A DNA stretch of 33,467 nt from Elusimicrobiota bacterium (GCA_030637365.1 DAOWGR010000088.1:1-33467), one strand, 5' to 3'. Shown: positions 7,754 through 16,816, counted from the first letter of the stretch. Notes: a model not told the origin generated them from the sequence alone. A program made the numbers and translations.

Positions 7754-7864
7754 TAGTTGTATTTACACGCATGACCAAGGTCTCCTAGAGGTCGTCTTTC
7801 CGTATCTCCCCCGCCCGAATGCCCAAGTCGGGCTCCGAACGGCCATGCTTAGCAAACACAACTA
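7754..7864 (-). ncRNA. candidate structured RNA between convergent genes
   Basis: This lies in the 312-nt gap between the GH13 gene and comF, which holds no credible gene. Plus-strand bases 7754-7766 pair with 7852-7864 and 7769-7773 pair with 7844-7848, closing a loop of about 70 nt. Two positions (7761/7857 and 7765/7853) are A-C clashes on the plus strand but U-G pairs on the minus strand, so a minus-strand RNA folds better. Inside is a 6-bp stem GCCCGA/TCGGGC (7813-7818, 7828-7833). The CATG at 7770-7773 can instead pair in a second hairpin (GGTCATG 7746-7752 with CATGACC 7770-7776). No known RNA family was recognised: it lacks SRP, tmRNA, RNase P and 6S signatures. It could also be a decayed element. 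Confidence 0.35.
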
Positions 7865-7954
7865 CCATTCCTTTATCTATAATTATTTTTTTGTAGTAAG
7901 TGCCCCACCCTATTGAGGATAAATTTGAATTACCCCAGCCTAAATAAGGAATAC

Positions 7955-8704
7955 TTAGACTTCTCTGGCGAGGGTAAACGCCGCCACTTTGCGCGCCCCG
8001 GCTTTTTTTAGCGTTTTCGCGAGTTCCTCAAGCGTGTTTCCCGTTGTGGCGACATCATCAATCAATATTATATTTTTTCCTTTTATGAGTTTTGGTTTCA
8101 AAGCGCTGAACGCTCCGGAAATATTGGTTTTTCTGGCCTCTTTATTTAAGGTTGCTTGAGGTTTGGTGTTTTTGACGCGGATAACGGCGTCTTTTATAAC
8201 TTCAAAATCTTTTTTTTCGGCTATGATATCGGCCAATAAGTCGCTTTGATTAAAACCTCTTTGAGCCAATTTTTTTCGCGCGAGCGGCACAGGCAATAAA
8301 AAACTGAAATCTTTAAATTCGGAATTTGTTTTTAATGTTTCTCTCATCCATAAGCCGAGTGTTTTTGAGAGATAAGGCTTGCAATTATATTTATATTCAT
8401 GAATAGCGGAACGCATGGGTTCATTGAAAATAAAGGCCGATCTTATAAAAGAGCATTTCGGCTTTATTTTCAGCTTTTTGCAGGGATAACAATGCATCTC
8501 TGAATCTATGGGTTTGCCGCATTTGGCGCAGAAAAAGCCGCTTATTTGTTTTAGCTGCCGGAGGCAAGCCAGGCATAAAATATTTTCATTTAAATGATGA
8601 ATATCATTTTTGCAATGCAGGCATATTCTGGGAAAAAGAATGTTTATGAAGAATTTCAAAAAATTTGAATGAAACACTTTGTTTGTAATTTTTTTTATAT
8701 TCAT
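7955..8704 (-). CDS. comF: ComF family phosphoribosyltransferase-like protein
   Basis: 249 residues from the ATG at 8704. A TTG 15 nt further upstream is possible but neither has a good ribosome site. The N-terminus has the double zinc-finger of the family, with cysteine pairs in CLHC, CLAC, CAKC and CYPC. The C-terminus is a type I phosphoribosyltransferase fold with the PRPP loop IILIDDVATTGNT. The RGFNQSDLLA motif is also typical of ComF. In naturally competent bacteria ComF helps with single-stranded DNA uptake or processing after transport, and many non-competent genomes also keep it. It lies downstream of the SprA-like gene on the same strand, with a hairpin-rich 124-nt spacer, so co-transcription is uncertain. 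Confidence 0.88.
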   Translation of the reverse strand: MNIKKITNKVFHSNFLKFFINILFPRICLHCKNDIHHLNENILCLACLRQLKQISGFFCAKCGKPIDSEMHCYPCKKLKIKPKCSFIRSAFIFNEPMRSAIHEYKYNCKPYLSKTLGLWMRETLKTNSEFKDFSFLLPVPLARKKLAQRGFNQSDLLADIIAEKKDFEVIKDAVIRVKNTKPQATLNKEARKTNISGAFSALKPKLIKGKNIILIDDVATTGNTLEELAKTLKKAGARKVAAFTLAREV

Positions 8705-8752
8705 CGCGCTTGTTTGCAATGCTGTTTCGTATTTATTCTATTTCTTGCTTCT

Positions 8753-8811
8753 CCCGCCACTAAAGCCCTCCACTGCGGCTTTGGCGGGTCCGCCGAAGAA
8801 GTAATGGCGGA
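8753..8811. repeat. two adjacent palindromes, the second a dispersed repeat copy
   Basis: Hairpin one pairs CCCGCC-AAAGCC-type arms (8753-8767 with 8777-8788, a 2-3 nt bulge). Hairpin two is a 21-nt palindromic unit at 8790-8810, with CCGCC and GGCGG ends. Unit two matches the reverse complement of 15530-15550 at 20 of 21 positions, so it is a dispersed repeat of this genome. They lie in the spacer between the SprA-like gene and comF and may end the SprA transcript. Confidence 0.6.
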
Positions 8812-8827
8812 GATTTTTGTTTCTTAA

Positions 8828-11800
8828 TTAGAATTGAAATGTGACTGAGCTTCCGATTTGATATGAAAAATATTCCTCTTGTTTAAGGTGTTTATGCCAT
8901 AGTCTTTGAACAGAGGCGTTTAACGCGATTCTAAGATTTTTTGTGGCTTCATAATCGCTGTTTGTATTTAAAGAAAATAATCTTGAATTTTCGGCTATGG
9001 TGATGGGGGATTTTTTGATGGCATAGCTTAATGTGGTGGTCCAAACTATTCTATTGGTAAAAGCCACAATATTTTTCATAAAAGGCAATCTGAGCCCTTT
9101 GGGAATTTTAAAGTCCGAACGCATAAGCAAGCTTGGCGTTAAGGACATGCTGTCTTGAGTGGCGACTCCCAATCCGCTTTCGGTAAAATCCGAAGTATAA
9201 TCCACTTTAGGCGTAAATCTGAATTTGTTTATATCAAATGTTCCCTGAATGGTGGCGTCATTATGTCTGGTATTGCTTACTTTTTGGTTTATGCGCAGAT
9301 CTTTTTTTTCGGAAAGCCGCAAATTATAGCTTATGGCCGCGTCTAAAAAGTCGAAAAATTTAAATCTTAAATCCGTTCCGTAACTGGAGCTTTGTTCAAT
9401 ATCCACCGCTATGTTTTCTTTCGTGTTTTTTGAAAATTTAAAATTTAATGTCGCGTTTTTTGCCCATTTTTCCGTTTTTGTCAGTATTTCAAGCTTGCTC
9501 ATGGAAAACAATATGTCCGGAAAAGTTCTGCTTATGGTTTTGCTTTTGGTTTGGGTTATTTCGGAGCGCTGCACGGTATTTGTAAAATTATTGGTCAAAG
9601 ATATGGTTGAAAAAGGCGCGTATCGCCCTTTTAAGTTATAACCTTCAAACGGCTGCCATCTCTGTGTTGAATTATAAGTGTCTCTTACGGTCAGAGAGTT
9701 TTGCTGAGCTACTGAATTTTCAGGTTTCAGGTCGCGCCTTATCCAGAGATCCTTTTTGGAGTTGTAGCTTTTTTCCACATAGTCCCATGAATCTCCGTCT
9801 TGCAATTGATAATTGGAGGAAATTACCATGGACCTCAAAAGCCTGTTTCGCGGCATTAATTTATTCATATTGAGCGATAGGCTTAGAGCTCCTTGAGAGG
9901 TTCTTCTTATTGTTTTAATTTCACCGGTATCAAATGTGGTGGATGATTGAAGAACGGTTACCGTGGTTACGGACAGATTATTGTTTTCCATCGTGTTAAT
10001 GGAATAATTAAGGCTGGGATTCAGCCAATCAAAAAATCTAAAATTTGAATTAAACCCTGCTGTTTGCTGAAGAGATTTGGGATATTTTAAAGAATTCGCG
10101 GTATTTGATAAATTGAAACGGTCTTCTTTTACTTTTTTTAAATCGTAAGAGGGATTAAATGAAGATCCTTTCCACGGAATAAATGTAAGTTTCGCGCCGT
10201 AATTTCGGCTCACTTCATCAGTATTATAAAGATTTGACAAATCACTTAATTTAGCCGCGTTGTAATTTACTTGGGTTTCATTGATGCCGTAGTTTAAAAC
10301 AACGGTTCTTGGAATTATAAAAAAGTTGAAAGGCGCGCTATAGTTTAAACTGCCGGAATAGGCGTTGTTTTCATCATGCCTTTTAGCCAGATCATATTCC
10401 GTTTTATTTCGCGAATAATTGAGGCCTATTTGCGGAAGTTTGCCAAAGTTGAAATTGCCGCTCGCCGATGTGTTCTGTTTTTTCACCTTTCCCTGCTGAA
10501 GTGAATTAACAAGGTTGTTATTTCCCGTTATAAGTGTATTGGGGGTATCTGTTATTTGATTTGAAACATTTACATTTATCGGGAAAAAACGAAGTTTGGT
10601 AAAGTTTAAATAGCCCGTATTAAGTTCATTATCCTGATTTGAAATGGCTGAAACCGGAGTCTGGAAATTTTTATCCACAAGCCTGTGTTTTCCGCCGAAA
10701 CTCATCCATCCGGGAATATCAAAATTTCCTTCAATTTTTTTCGCGGTTCCCGTTTTTTTCAAAGGTACAGCCAAGTGTATTTCATTAATATAAACCGTTC
10801 CGCTGTAAGTATTTGAATCCGCCGTTTCAATACCCACGGATATCATTGGCACCTGTTGGAGGCTTAAGAGCCCTTTGGATGATACGCTTATATCATAATT
10901 TGATTCGTTTTCGCTCCAAACATCGGGTATATTGTCGCCGTTTATATCTTCCTGCTTAAGCGTAATAAGCCGCCAGCCAGTGAAAGAGTTTAAAGATACG
11001 GAAACCTTTTGATAATTATTATCATCTCCGAGTTTAAGATAAAAATTCGTGTTGGAGGTCGCGCTGCTGTATAAAAGAAACTTAAATTCCTCGTGTTGGG
11101 CGATATTAATCGCTCTGGCGTATTTTCGGTAAACATAAACGGTTGATGAGGAGGATATATTTGAATAATTGAATGAAAGAGACTGTTCTATCAGATTTTC
11201 GGAATTTGTTTCTTTTTGCTGCTTGGCCGCCGAGCCGTAAAGGTCGTTGTAAACAGCGGTGGCGTCTCCTCCCGCGTCATATATGGGCGTATAGCCCGGA
11301 TTATCAACATTGTTTACGGCCAAAACTTCCATAGTTCCGCTATGCGTGCTTTGGCTTATGTTCCAGGTATTGCCCACGACTGATATTCTGGCTATTTTAA
11401 TTGTGCCGGTGGAAGTTCCGCCGGGCGTTTGTTTTAATGATATTCGGATTTGTTTTATGGCATTCCATTTGTATGTGTCGCTTGATGTTATATGGAGAGA
11501 TGTGTAAAGAGTATGCCAGCCGCTAAAATCTATATTGTTTTTTGTATTTAGACTGTCATCATTGTCTATAAAAAGCGAACTGTTGACATAACCGAAGTCT
11601 CCGCCGGTATAATCTTGGGGATCCAGGCGGCCGTTCCTGTTTAAGTCCGCGGAATCCAGGCGGCCGTTATCTTCGCCATAGCGCTTCCAATGGTCATCGT
11701 GCGGCTTGTAAAGCCAGCCTATATCTTCATCATTTGAAAGTTGTCCGTCGCAATTTAAATCTTCGCTTTTGGGCGCGCCGTGAATATCTATTCCGTTTGA

Positions 11801-14206
11801 ACAGTTAAAAGACTGTCCGCTTTTTCCGTCCGCGTCTTCGCTGATTTGGCCGAGATGAAAATTTATTTGAGGGCCGGGAATTCCAATTGAGTTTTCTCCG
11901 TAAGCTACAAATTCAAAAGTGTTTTTTTGAGAAAAATCAAGGCCCGTATTGGAAAAAGGATACACTATTGATATTTCCGGCGATATGTTGAAATCATAAT
12001 TAACGGTCAATACCTGCTGGTCTCCCTCGCTTGTTGACGCGGAATTTATTGTTTTGGATTTAATATCTTCGCTTGCCCACGCTAAAGCCGAGGGATACGC
12101 GGGATTTTCCGTCGGGTTTGCGGCTATATGCCAGAAATTATGGTCCAAAGAAGGAGTGTCGTCCTGTTTAACGCCTTCCATATTGTCTATAAGAGCGAAA
12201 TCATTCAGATTGGGTTTGACTATTGATTGGGCGGCTTCCGCCTGTAAATTGGCTTTGATGCCGAGCAGATTCAGATTTTTCAGCTGCGCGTCCCCTTCAT
12301 AAACAAGCATGCTGTTTGTTAAATCGGTTATGTTCGGCACGGTATTTGTTTTCATGCCGCCCTGATACAGCAGAGAACTGCCGAATGATAAATGGGAGCT
12401 TAAATCATAAGAAACTCTTCCGCCGATAAGTGAAAGACTGCCTGCGCCTCCGAAAGGAGCGACTTCATAAGTAATGGTAATGGCGCTGTCCGATTTTATT
12501 TTGTCGGGATGATAAAAAGTTATGAATCCCGAATCATAATCTATAAAATAAGATTCATTGCGCCTGAGTTTTACTTTGTCAATTGTCACGAAATCCGAAT
12601 GGGTGACAATATTGGGCTCAAGCATAAATGTTTTAAAACGATGATAATATTCCACTCTTATCAGGCGTTTTGACACGGGCGAAGGCGCGTAAATCTGCGT
12701 GTCGGGCTCGGTGGAATTATCAAGCGTGAATTGTTTGTCAAGATAAAATATGCCTTGTTCAAAATCCACATGAATGGTTTCGGGGTAAGTTTGTTGGGGC
12801 GATAAGCCGCTTCCCACATTATTCCTGGTTAAGTCCTGAACTTTTAATGAAAAACTGCCTCTGCCGTCGTCGCGGACAATATTCATCTGCCCTATGGAAT
12901 AATAGGTTTTTAACTCTCTTTGCCAGCCAGTCTCCGAATTGTTGTTTATGTAAATATCGTTTTGCGTTTTTATAAGTTTGAAATTTCCGCTTCCGCCCGA
13001 GCCGGTATTCGCCGATGACGGATTTTCCGAAAGTTTGAATCCGCTTGAATTTTTAAAATCAATGATTATCACTTCCTGCGAATCTAAAGCTCTGTTAAAA
13101 GTCAGTATGCCTTTGATATAGTCGATATTATAATCCAAGCCGGGATTTAATCGTTCAAATTTGCCGGTATAGGTGGAAGTCTGGACATCAAGGTCATCGG
13201 CTGTCATATTAAAAATCGTTATGCCGTCGGCGACGGCTTGCTGTTGCTTGTCTATATAAATTGCTTCGCTGTTTGGCTCCAAAGGAAGGCGCGCCGGATT
13301 TCCGAAAGTTAAATCATAATATTTTCTTCTCAGATAGCTTATATCGGAAATGTCCGTGGCTTGAAATTGCGTATTGCCCGTGAATTGTTTTGTTTTTGTC
13401 TGGCCTTTCGTGCGGCTGCCTATGAAAGTAAAACTGAATTTTTTGGTTTTTAAATCCGCTCTTATTCCAAAGAGCTGCTTATTATACGATACGAATTCGG
13501 TTGAGGGCAGAGACAGGTTAATATCGCCGAAAGCGATGTTTTGCACCACTTCTTGGGGGTCTCCTCTATATACCACGGAAATATCCTGTCTGTCTTCTTT
13601 TGTGTCGTCATAGTCCACATTCACATTTATTTTATTTCCGACTTTGCCCTGCATGCGCACCTGAAGCTGTTGATTGATTTCAAAAAGGCCGGATGATTTC
13701 GGGCGGGTAACGGTTTTTTGCTCATTTAAATATTTTTTTCCGGAATAATTGAAGCTTATTATTTTTCTTCCGGTAACCGATAAAGAGGTTCCATAAGATG
13801 TAAATTCCACTTCCGGCGCGGGAAGCGCGGGAATATTTGTTGAGATCGCCACATAAATCGGCGCCGGCGCAATAGCTTTTTCAAATTGTCCGGTTTCAAT
13901 TTTTTCACGGACTTTATTCCATGAGCTTGGAGAATAATTTGAAATCGGCAATTCTTCAAAAATTATTTCAGGGTCGGCTTGAGGAGTCGTGGATTTTTTT
14001 ATTTCAGTTTTTAAAATGGCGGCCGAATCCGGCCTTTCAAGAAGCATGAATCTTGAAGACGGCTCCGGCGTTGGAGCTATGTAATCTTCGCTTTGGCCGT
14101 CTGATGGACATAGCCCATTGTTACGGCATCCGACATAGTCTTGAGAATACGCTCGCGCGCTTGCGAGGTTCAATAATATTAAAAATATATATATCAATTT
14201 ATACAT
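8828..14206 (-). CDS. sprA: SprA-like giant outer-membrane protein (T9SS translocon family)
   Basis: About 1,792 residues from the ATG at 14206, chosen because it starts a signal peptide (MYKLIYIFLILLNLASARA). A TTG at 14236 would add 10 residues. Residues about 180-300 carry the unmistakable SprA signature: VNVDYDDTKEDRQDISVVY, SFGD-like AFGDINLSLPSTEFVSY, FIGSRTKGQTKTKQFTGNTQF. In Bacteroidetes SprA is the very large outer-membrane barrel through which type IX secretion substrates leave. The family is normally about 2,400 residues, so this is a shorter form. Residues about 805-870 hold Ca-binding-like loops (DLNCDGQLSNDED, DLNRNGRLDPQDY). The C-terminal half is rich in alternating beta strands and ends in phenylalanine, as outer-membrane barrels do. 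No other T9SS component is in the window. Confidence 0.85.
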   Translation of the reverse strand: MYKLIYIFLILLNLASARAYSQDYVGCRNNGLCPSDGQSEDYIAPTPEPSSRFMLLERPDSAAILKTEIKKSTTPQADPEIIFEELPISNYSPSSWNKVREKIETGQFEKAIAPAPIYVAISTNIPALPAPEVEFTSYGTSLSVTGRKIISFNYSGKKYLNEQKTVTRPKSSGLFEINQQLQVRMQGKVGNKINVNVDYDDTKEDRQDISVVYRGDPQEVVQNIAFGDINLSLPSTEFVSYNKQLFGIRADLKTKKFSFTFIGSRTKGQTKTKQFTGNTQFQATDISDISYLRRKYYDLTFGNPARLPLEPNSEAIYIDKQQQAVADGITIFNMTADDLDVQTSTYTGKFERLNPGLDYNIDYIKGILTFNRALDSQEVIIIDFKNSSGFKLSENPSSANTGSGGSGNFKLIKTQNDIYINNNSETGWQRELKTYYSIGQMNIVRDDGRGSFSLKVQDLTRNNVGSGLSPQQTYPETIHVDFEQGIFYLDKQFTLDNSTEPDTQIYAPSPVSKRLIRVEYYHRFKTFMLEPNIVTHSDFVTIDKVKLRRNESYFIDYDSGFITFYHPDKIKSDSAITITYEVAPFGGAGSLSLIGGRVSYDLSSHLSFGSSLLYQGGMKTNTVPNITDLTNSMLVYEGDAQLKNLNLLGIKANLQAEAAQSIVKPNLNDFALIDNMEGVKQDDTPSLDHNFWHIAANPTENPAYPSALAWASEDIKSKTINSASTSEGDQQVLTVNYDFNISPEISIVYPFSNTGLDFSQKNTFEFVAYGENSIGIPGPQINFHLGQISEDADGKSGQSFNCSNGIDIHGAPKSEDLNCDGQLSNDEDIGWLYKPHDDHWKRYGEDNGRLDSADLNRNGRLDPQDYTGGDFGYVNSSLFIDNDDSLNTKNNIDFSGWHTLYTSLHITSSDTYKWNAIKQIRISLKQTPGGTSTGTIKIARISVVGNTWNISQSTHSGTMEVLAVNNVDNPGYTPIYDAGGDATAVYNDLYGSAAKQQKETNSENLIEQSLSFNYSNISSSSTVYVYRKYARAINIAQHEEFKFLLYSSATSNTNFYLKLGDDNNYQKVSVSLNSFTGWRLITLKQEDINGDNIPDVWSENESNYDISVSSKGLLSLQQVPMISVGIETADSNTYSGTVYINEIHLAVPLKKTGTAKKIEGNFDIPGWMSFGGKHRLVDKNFQTPVSAISNQDNELNTGYLNFTKLRFFPINVNVSNQITDTPNTLITGNNNLVNSLQQGKVKKQNTSASGNFNFGKLPQIGLNYSRNKTEYDLAKRHDENNAYSGSLNYSAPFNFFIIPRTVVLNYGINETQVNYNAAKLSDLSNLYNTDEVSRNYGAKLTFIPWKGSSFNPSYDLKKVKEDRFNLSNTANSLKYPKSLQQTAGFNSNFRFFDWLNPSLNYSINTMENNNLSVTTVTVLQSSTTFDTGEIKTIRRTSQGALSLSLNMNKLMPRNRLLRSMVISSNYQLQDGDSWDYVEKSYNSKKDLWIRRDLKPENSVAQQNSLTVRDTYNSTQRWQPFEGYNLKGRYAPFSTISLTNNFTNTVQRSEITQTKSKTISRTFPDILFSMSKLEILTKTEKWAKNATLNFKFSKNTKENIAVDIEQSSSYGTDLRFKFFDFLDAAISYNLRLSEKKDLRINQKVSNTRHNDATIQGTFDINKFRFTPKVDYTSDFTESGLGVATQDSMSLTPSLLMRSDFKIPKGLRLPFMKNIVAFTNRIVWTTTLSYAIKKSPITIAENSRLFSLNTNSDYEATKNLRIALNASVQRLWHKHLKQEEYFSYQIGSSVTFQF

Positions 14207-14264
14207 TAATTTATATTTAACAGACCCATCATTCAATAATCCAATATATGATAGAATAATTTAA
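14207..14264. promoter_or_regulatory. divergent promoter region, sprA-like / lptF
   Basis: 58 AT-rich bases separate the two divergent starts. On the plus strand TAGAAT (14252-14257) is 7 nt before the lptF ATG and there is no Shine-Dalgarno sequence, so lptF may be leaderless. On the minus strand only a weak GGG precedes the sprA ATG. Precise -35 boxes cannot be assigned. Confidence 0.35.
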
Positions 14265-15380
14265 ATGCGAATTCCTATCTTTCAGAGGTATATTTTAAAG
14301 GTTTTCATTCCTTTTTTTCTGCTTTCAACCTTTCTTTTTACCGCTTTGTTCATGATGGTTAACTTTATGCAGATTATTCATCGCGGCATATTAAGCGGTT
14401 TTTCATTTTATTTTCTTTTTAAAACGCTTGTTTTTCTCATTCCAAATATTTTCTCCATGGTGCTGCCGCTGGCGTTTTTAATGGCCACTTTGCTGAGTTT
14501 GGGGCAATTATCCGGCGATGGGGAAATTATGGCCATGCGCGCGGGAGGGTATTCATTTAAAGAAATTTTGACATCTCTTTTAGCGAGTTCTCTTGTTGTC
14601 GTTTTTTTGCTTGTTTTTATAACTAATTGGTTCGGACCGCTATCTCTCAAAAAATCCAATGATTATGTTCTGGCGATGGTAAATAAAATCACCAAATTGG
14701 AGCTGCGCGCCCAAACATTTCAGAAAATATCGGATTGGGAGATATATTCGGACGAGGTTGATAATAAGGCGCAAAAGCTTTTAAATGTTAAATTATCCAG
14801 AACATTTAAAAAATCCGATAATAATTCTTTATGGTTGTTAAAAATTGACGCGAAAGAAGGCAGTTATAGGATTATTAAAGAAAAGGGCTTATTGATGAAA
14901 TTTGGAAACGGCAGGTTTAATCAGGTTGATTTTAAGAATAATGAAACGCTGGTGCACGGAACTTTTAAAGCCTATGAAACGCTTATTCCTTTTTTTTCAA
15001 AAAGCACTTTGAACAGAAAACTTTATCCAAAAGAAATGCAAAGTTTTGAGCTTCTTGATAAGATTAAAGCCAATGCCTTAAGTCAAAGCATGCTTATGAA
15101 ATACAAGGTTGATTTTATCACAAGATTCACAATGGTTTTGTCTCCCGTCATATTTTTTTTAATAGGCGCGCCTCTGGGGCTTTTGCTTGAAAAAAAAGGG
15201 AAGGCGATGGGTTTTTCTTTAACTTTATTGATAATTTTCATTTATTACGGCATTAGCGTAATATCCATGGCGCTCGCGAAAAAACACGGAATATTTTTTC
15301 CTTGGATATTATATGTTCCTCCTATTTTGGGTTTCGCGGCGGGAGCTTATATTTGGAGGGCGAAGCTGTATTTAAAGTAG
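14265..15380 (+). CDS. lptF: LptF/LptG family LPS export permease (first copy)
   Basis: 371 residues with the YjgP/YjgQ architecture: three N-terminal membrane helices (about 12-34, 52-78, 100-122), a periplasmic beta domain (about 130-285) and three C-terminal helices (about 290-365). MAMRAGGYSFKEI in the loop after helix two is the family's coupling motif to the LptB ATPase. LptF and LptG form the inner-membrane transporter that lifts lipopolysaccharide onto the Lpt bridge. Which copy is F and which is G is a guess from gene order. It is divergent from the SprA-like gene and followed by the second permease after a 270-nt hairpin-rich gap. Confidence 0.85.
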   Translation: MRIPIFQRYILKVFIPFFLLSTFLFTALFMMVNFMQIIHRGILSGFSFYFLFKTLVFLIPNIFSMVLPLAFLMATLLSLGQLSGDGEIMAMRAGGYSFKEILTSLLASSLVVVFLLVFITNWFGPLSLKKSNDYVLAMVNKITKLELRAQTFQKISDWEIYSDEVDNKAQKLLNVKLSRTFKKSDNNSLWLLKIDAKEGSYRIIKEKGLLMKFGNGRFNQVDFKNNETLVHGTFKAYETLIPFFSKSTLNRKLYPKEMQSFELLDKIKANALSQSMLMKYKVDFITRFTMVLSPVIFFLIGAPLGLLLEKKGKAMGFSLTLLIIFIYYGISVISMALAKKHGIFFPWILYVPPILGFAAGAYIWRAKLYLK

Positions 15381-15382
15381 CC

Positions 15383-15605
15383 GCAGAGCGGAGCTCTGCT
15401 TAAAGAAGCAAGAGGCACCCTTAGGAATCTGGTCGTTCACATAGTTTGCGACACTTGATGAAGCATAGCTTCCATGTTCCGAAAGATTCCAAGGCTATGC
15501 CAGGTGCCGTGACGCGGACTATGTCCATCCCGCCATTACTGCTTCGGCGGGCAAGGCAGACGGGGCCGAGGCTATGCTCCACGGGACCATGGGCTTGTCC
15601 CGTGG
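15383..15605. repeat. cluster of palindromes between the two Lpt permease genes
   Basis: Four structures are visible: a perfect 7-bp hairpin GCAGAGC/GCTCTGC (15383-15399); a large stem joining GGCACC plus CTTAGGAATCT (15414-15430) with AGATTCCAAGG plus GGTGCC (15484-15508); the 21-nt palindromic unit at 15530-15550, which also occurs at 8790-8810 in the opposite orientation; and a perfect 8-bp hairpin CCACGGGA/TCCCGTGG (15579-15605). GAAGCATAGCTTC inside the large loop is a further perfect hairpin. No gene fits this gap, and the minus frame across it has no recognisable protein. Confidence 0.65.
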
Positions 15606-15650
15606 TCTCATGGTAAACTCTGAACTTTAAACTGATATTGATAGGAGAAT

Positions 15651-16736
15651 ATGAGCAAAATTTTTCCAAAATATATAGCGGCGTCTTTTTTTGGGCCTTT
15701 TTTCTTCGGCCTTGGAATATTTACCGCTTTGATTTTTTTTGGCACGCTTTTTGATAAATTGAACATATTCATGCGCGCGGGATCAAACTTAAGTTTATTT
15801 GTGAAATATCTTTTATGCCAATTGCCATATTACGCGGCGCAGGTTATTCCCATGGCAACGCTTTTGGCTGTTTTATTCGCGCTTGGAGACTTTATCAAAA
15901 GGGGAGAATGGAAGGCCGGGCAAGCCGGCGGGTACAGGCCGCTAACCATGATAATGCCGCTTTTGCTTTGTTCTTTGATAGTGGCTGTTTTTCATTTCGC
16001 GCTTATAGAATTTGTTTCTCCCGTTTTATACATGAAATCCCAAAGGATTTATCATTCAGAGTTAAAGGGAAAAAAAGACTGGGGAAATATGGCGCGCAAA
16101 AATGTGTCTTTTTTTGCCGGTGAAGGAACTTTTATTTCAGCCAATGTTTTTAACGGTAAAACCCGGAGTATGGAAAAAGCTGTGGTTGATATTTATAAAG
16201 ACGGAGAGATGTCTGTTGAAATATCGGCGAAAAGAGCGTATTGGGACAAAGAAAGCGCGAGGTGGATATTTTTAAACGGAGCGCTTACAAAATATGATGA
16301 TGACAGGCCTTTGACCAAAAGCTTTGATGTGTATAAATCGGAATTTTTAATTCATCCTGAAAAACTGGTTTTCAAGGAGCTTGTAGCGGATGGAATTTCA
16401 ATAAGAAAACTTTTAAATAGAATTGATAAACTGCGCTTTATCGGTTCCAGTATTATAGCTGAAAAAACTCTTCTTTATTATAAGCTGGCTTTTACTCTTT
16501 CAAATTTTGTCATGGCCATGATAGGCATTGTGGTTATACTTTTCTTTAACAGAGTAAATAATATGTTCAATATCGGTATTGCCATTTCGTTGGGATTTCT
16601 TTTATGGGCTTTTATGACAATTTCTTCATCAGCCGGAGTGTCTGAAGTTCTTTCGCCGGTTTGGGCCGGGTTCGGGCCGCTTGTGTTGTTTTTTCTGATA
16701 GCTCTGTTCGGAATGAGAAAAGCGAAAATAATATAA
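15651..16736 (+). CDS. lptG: LptF/LptG family LPS export permease (second copy)
   Basis: 361 residues, same six-helix plus periplasmic-domain layout as the preceding permease: helices about 10-35, 50-78, 98-120 and three in the last 90 residues (from about 280). EWKAGQAGGYRP is the family loop motif. The ATG at 15651 has AGGAGA 5 nt upstream. Together with the preceding gene it supplies the two transmembrane subunits of the LPS transporter. The LptB ATPase and LptC/A are not in the window. Its presence supports a lipopolysaccharide-containing outer membrane. Confidence 0.85.
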   Translation: MSKIFPKYIAASFFGPFFFGLGIFTALIFFGTLFDKLNIFMRAGSNLSLFVKYLLCQLPYYAAQVIPMATLLAVLFALGDFIKRGEWKAGQAGGYRPLTMIMPLLLCSLIVAVFHFALIEFVSPVLYMKSQRIYHSELKGKKDWGNMARKNVSFFAGEGTFISANVFNGKTRSMEKAVVDIYKDGEMSVEISAKRAYWDKESARWIFLNGALTKYDDDRPLTKSFDVYKSEFLIHPEKLVFKELVADGISIRKLLNRIDKLRFIGSSIIAEKTLLYYKLAFTLSNFVMAMIGIVVILFFNRVNNMFNIGIAISLGFLLWAFMTISSSAGVSEVLSPVWAGFGPLVLFFLIALFGMRKAKII

Positions 16737-16816
16737 ATAAATAGTAATCAGAGAGTGGAAAGCAGTGAGTAGTTAACGGCATGGCAATGCGACTGCTATG
16801 GGCAAAAGAGGGAATT

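Noticed and set aside
7754-7864. attC-like integron recombination site
   Set aside because: The imperfect palindrome size fits, but the RYYYAAC and GTTRRRY end motifs are missing and no integrase is nearby.
7530-7916. Plus-strand frame across the end of GH13 and the intergenic region
   Set aside because: It starts inside the GH13 gene in another frame and covers the structured RNA candidate; no protein features.
15421-15669. Minus-strand 82-residue frame between the Lpt permeases
   Set aside because: It is composed of palindromic repeat sequence, has no ribosome site and overlaps the lptG start.
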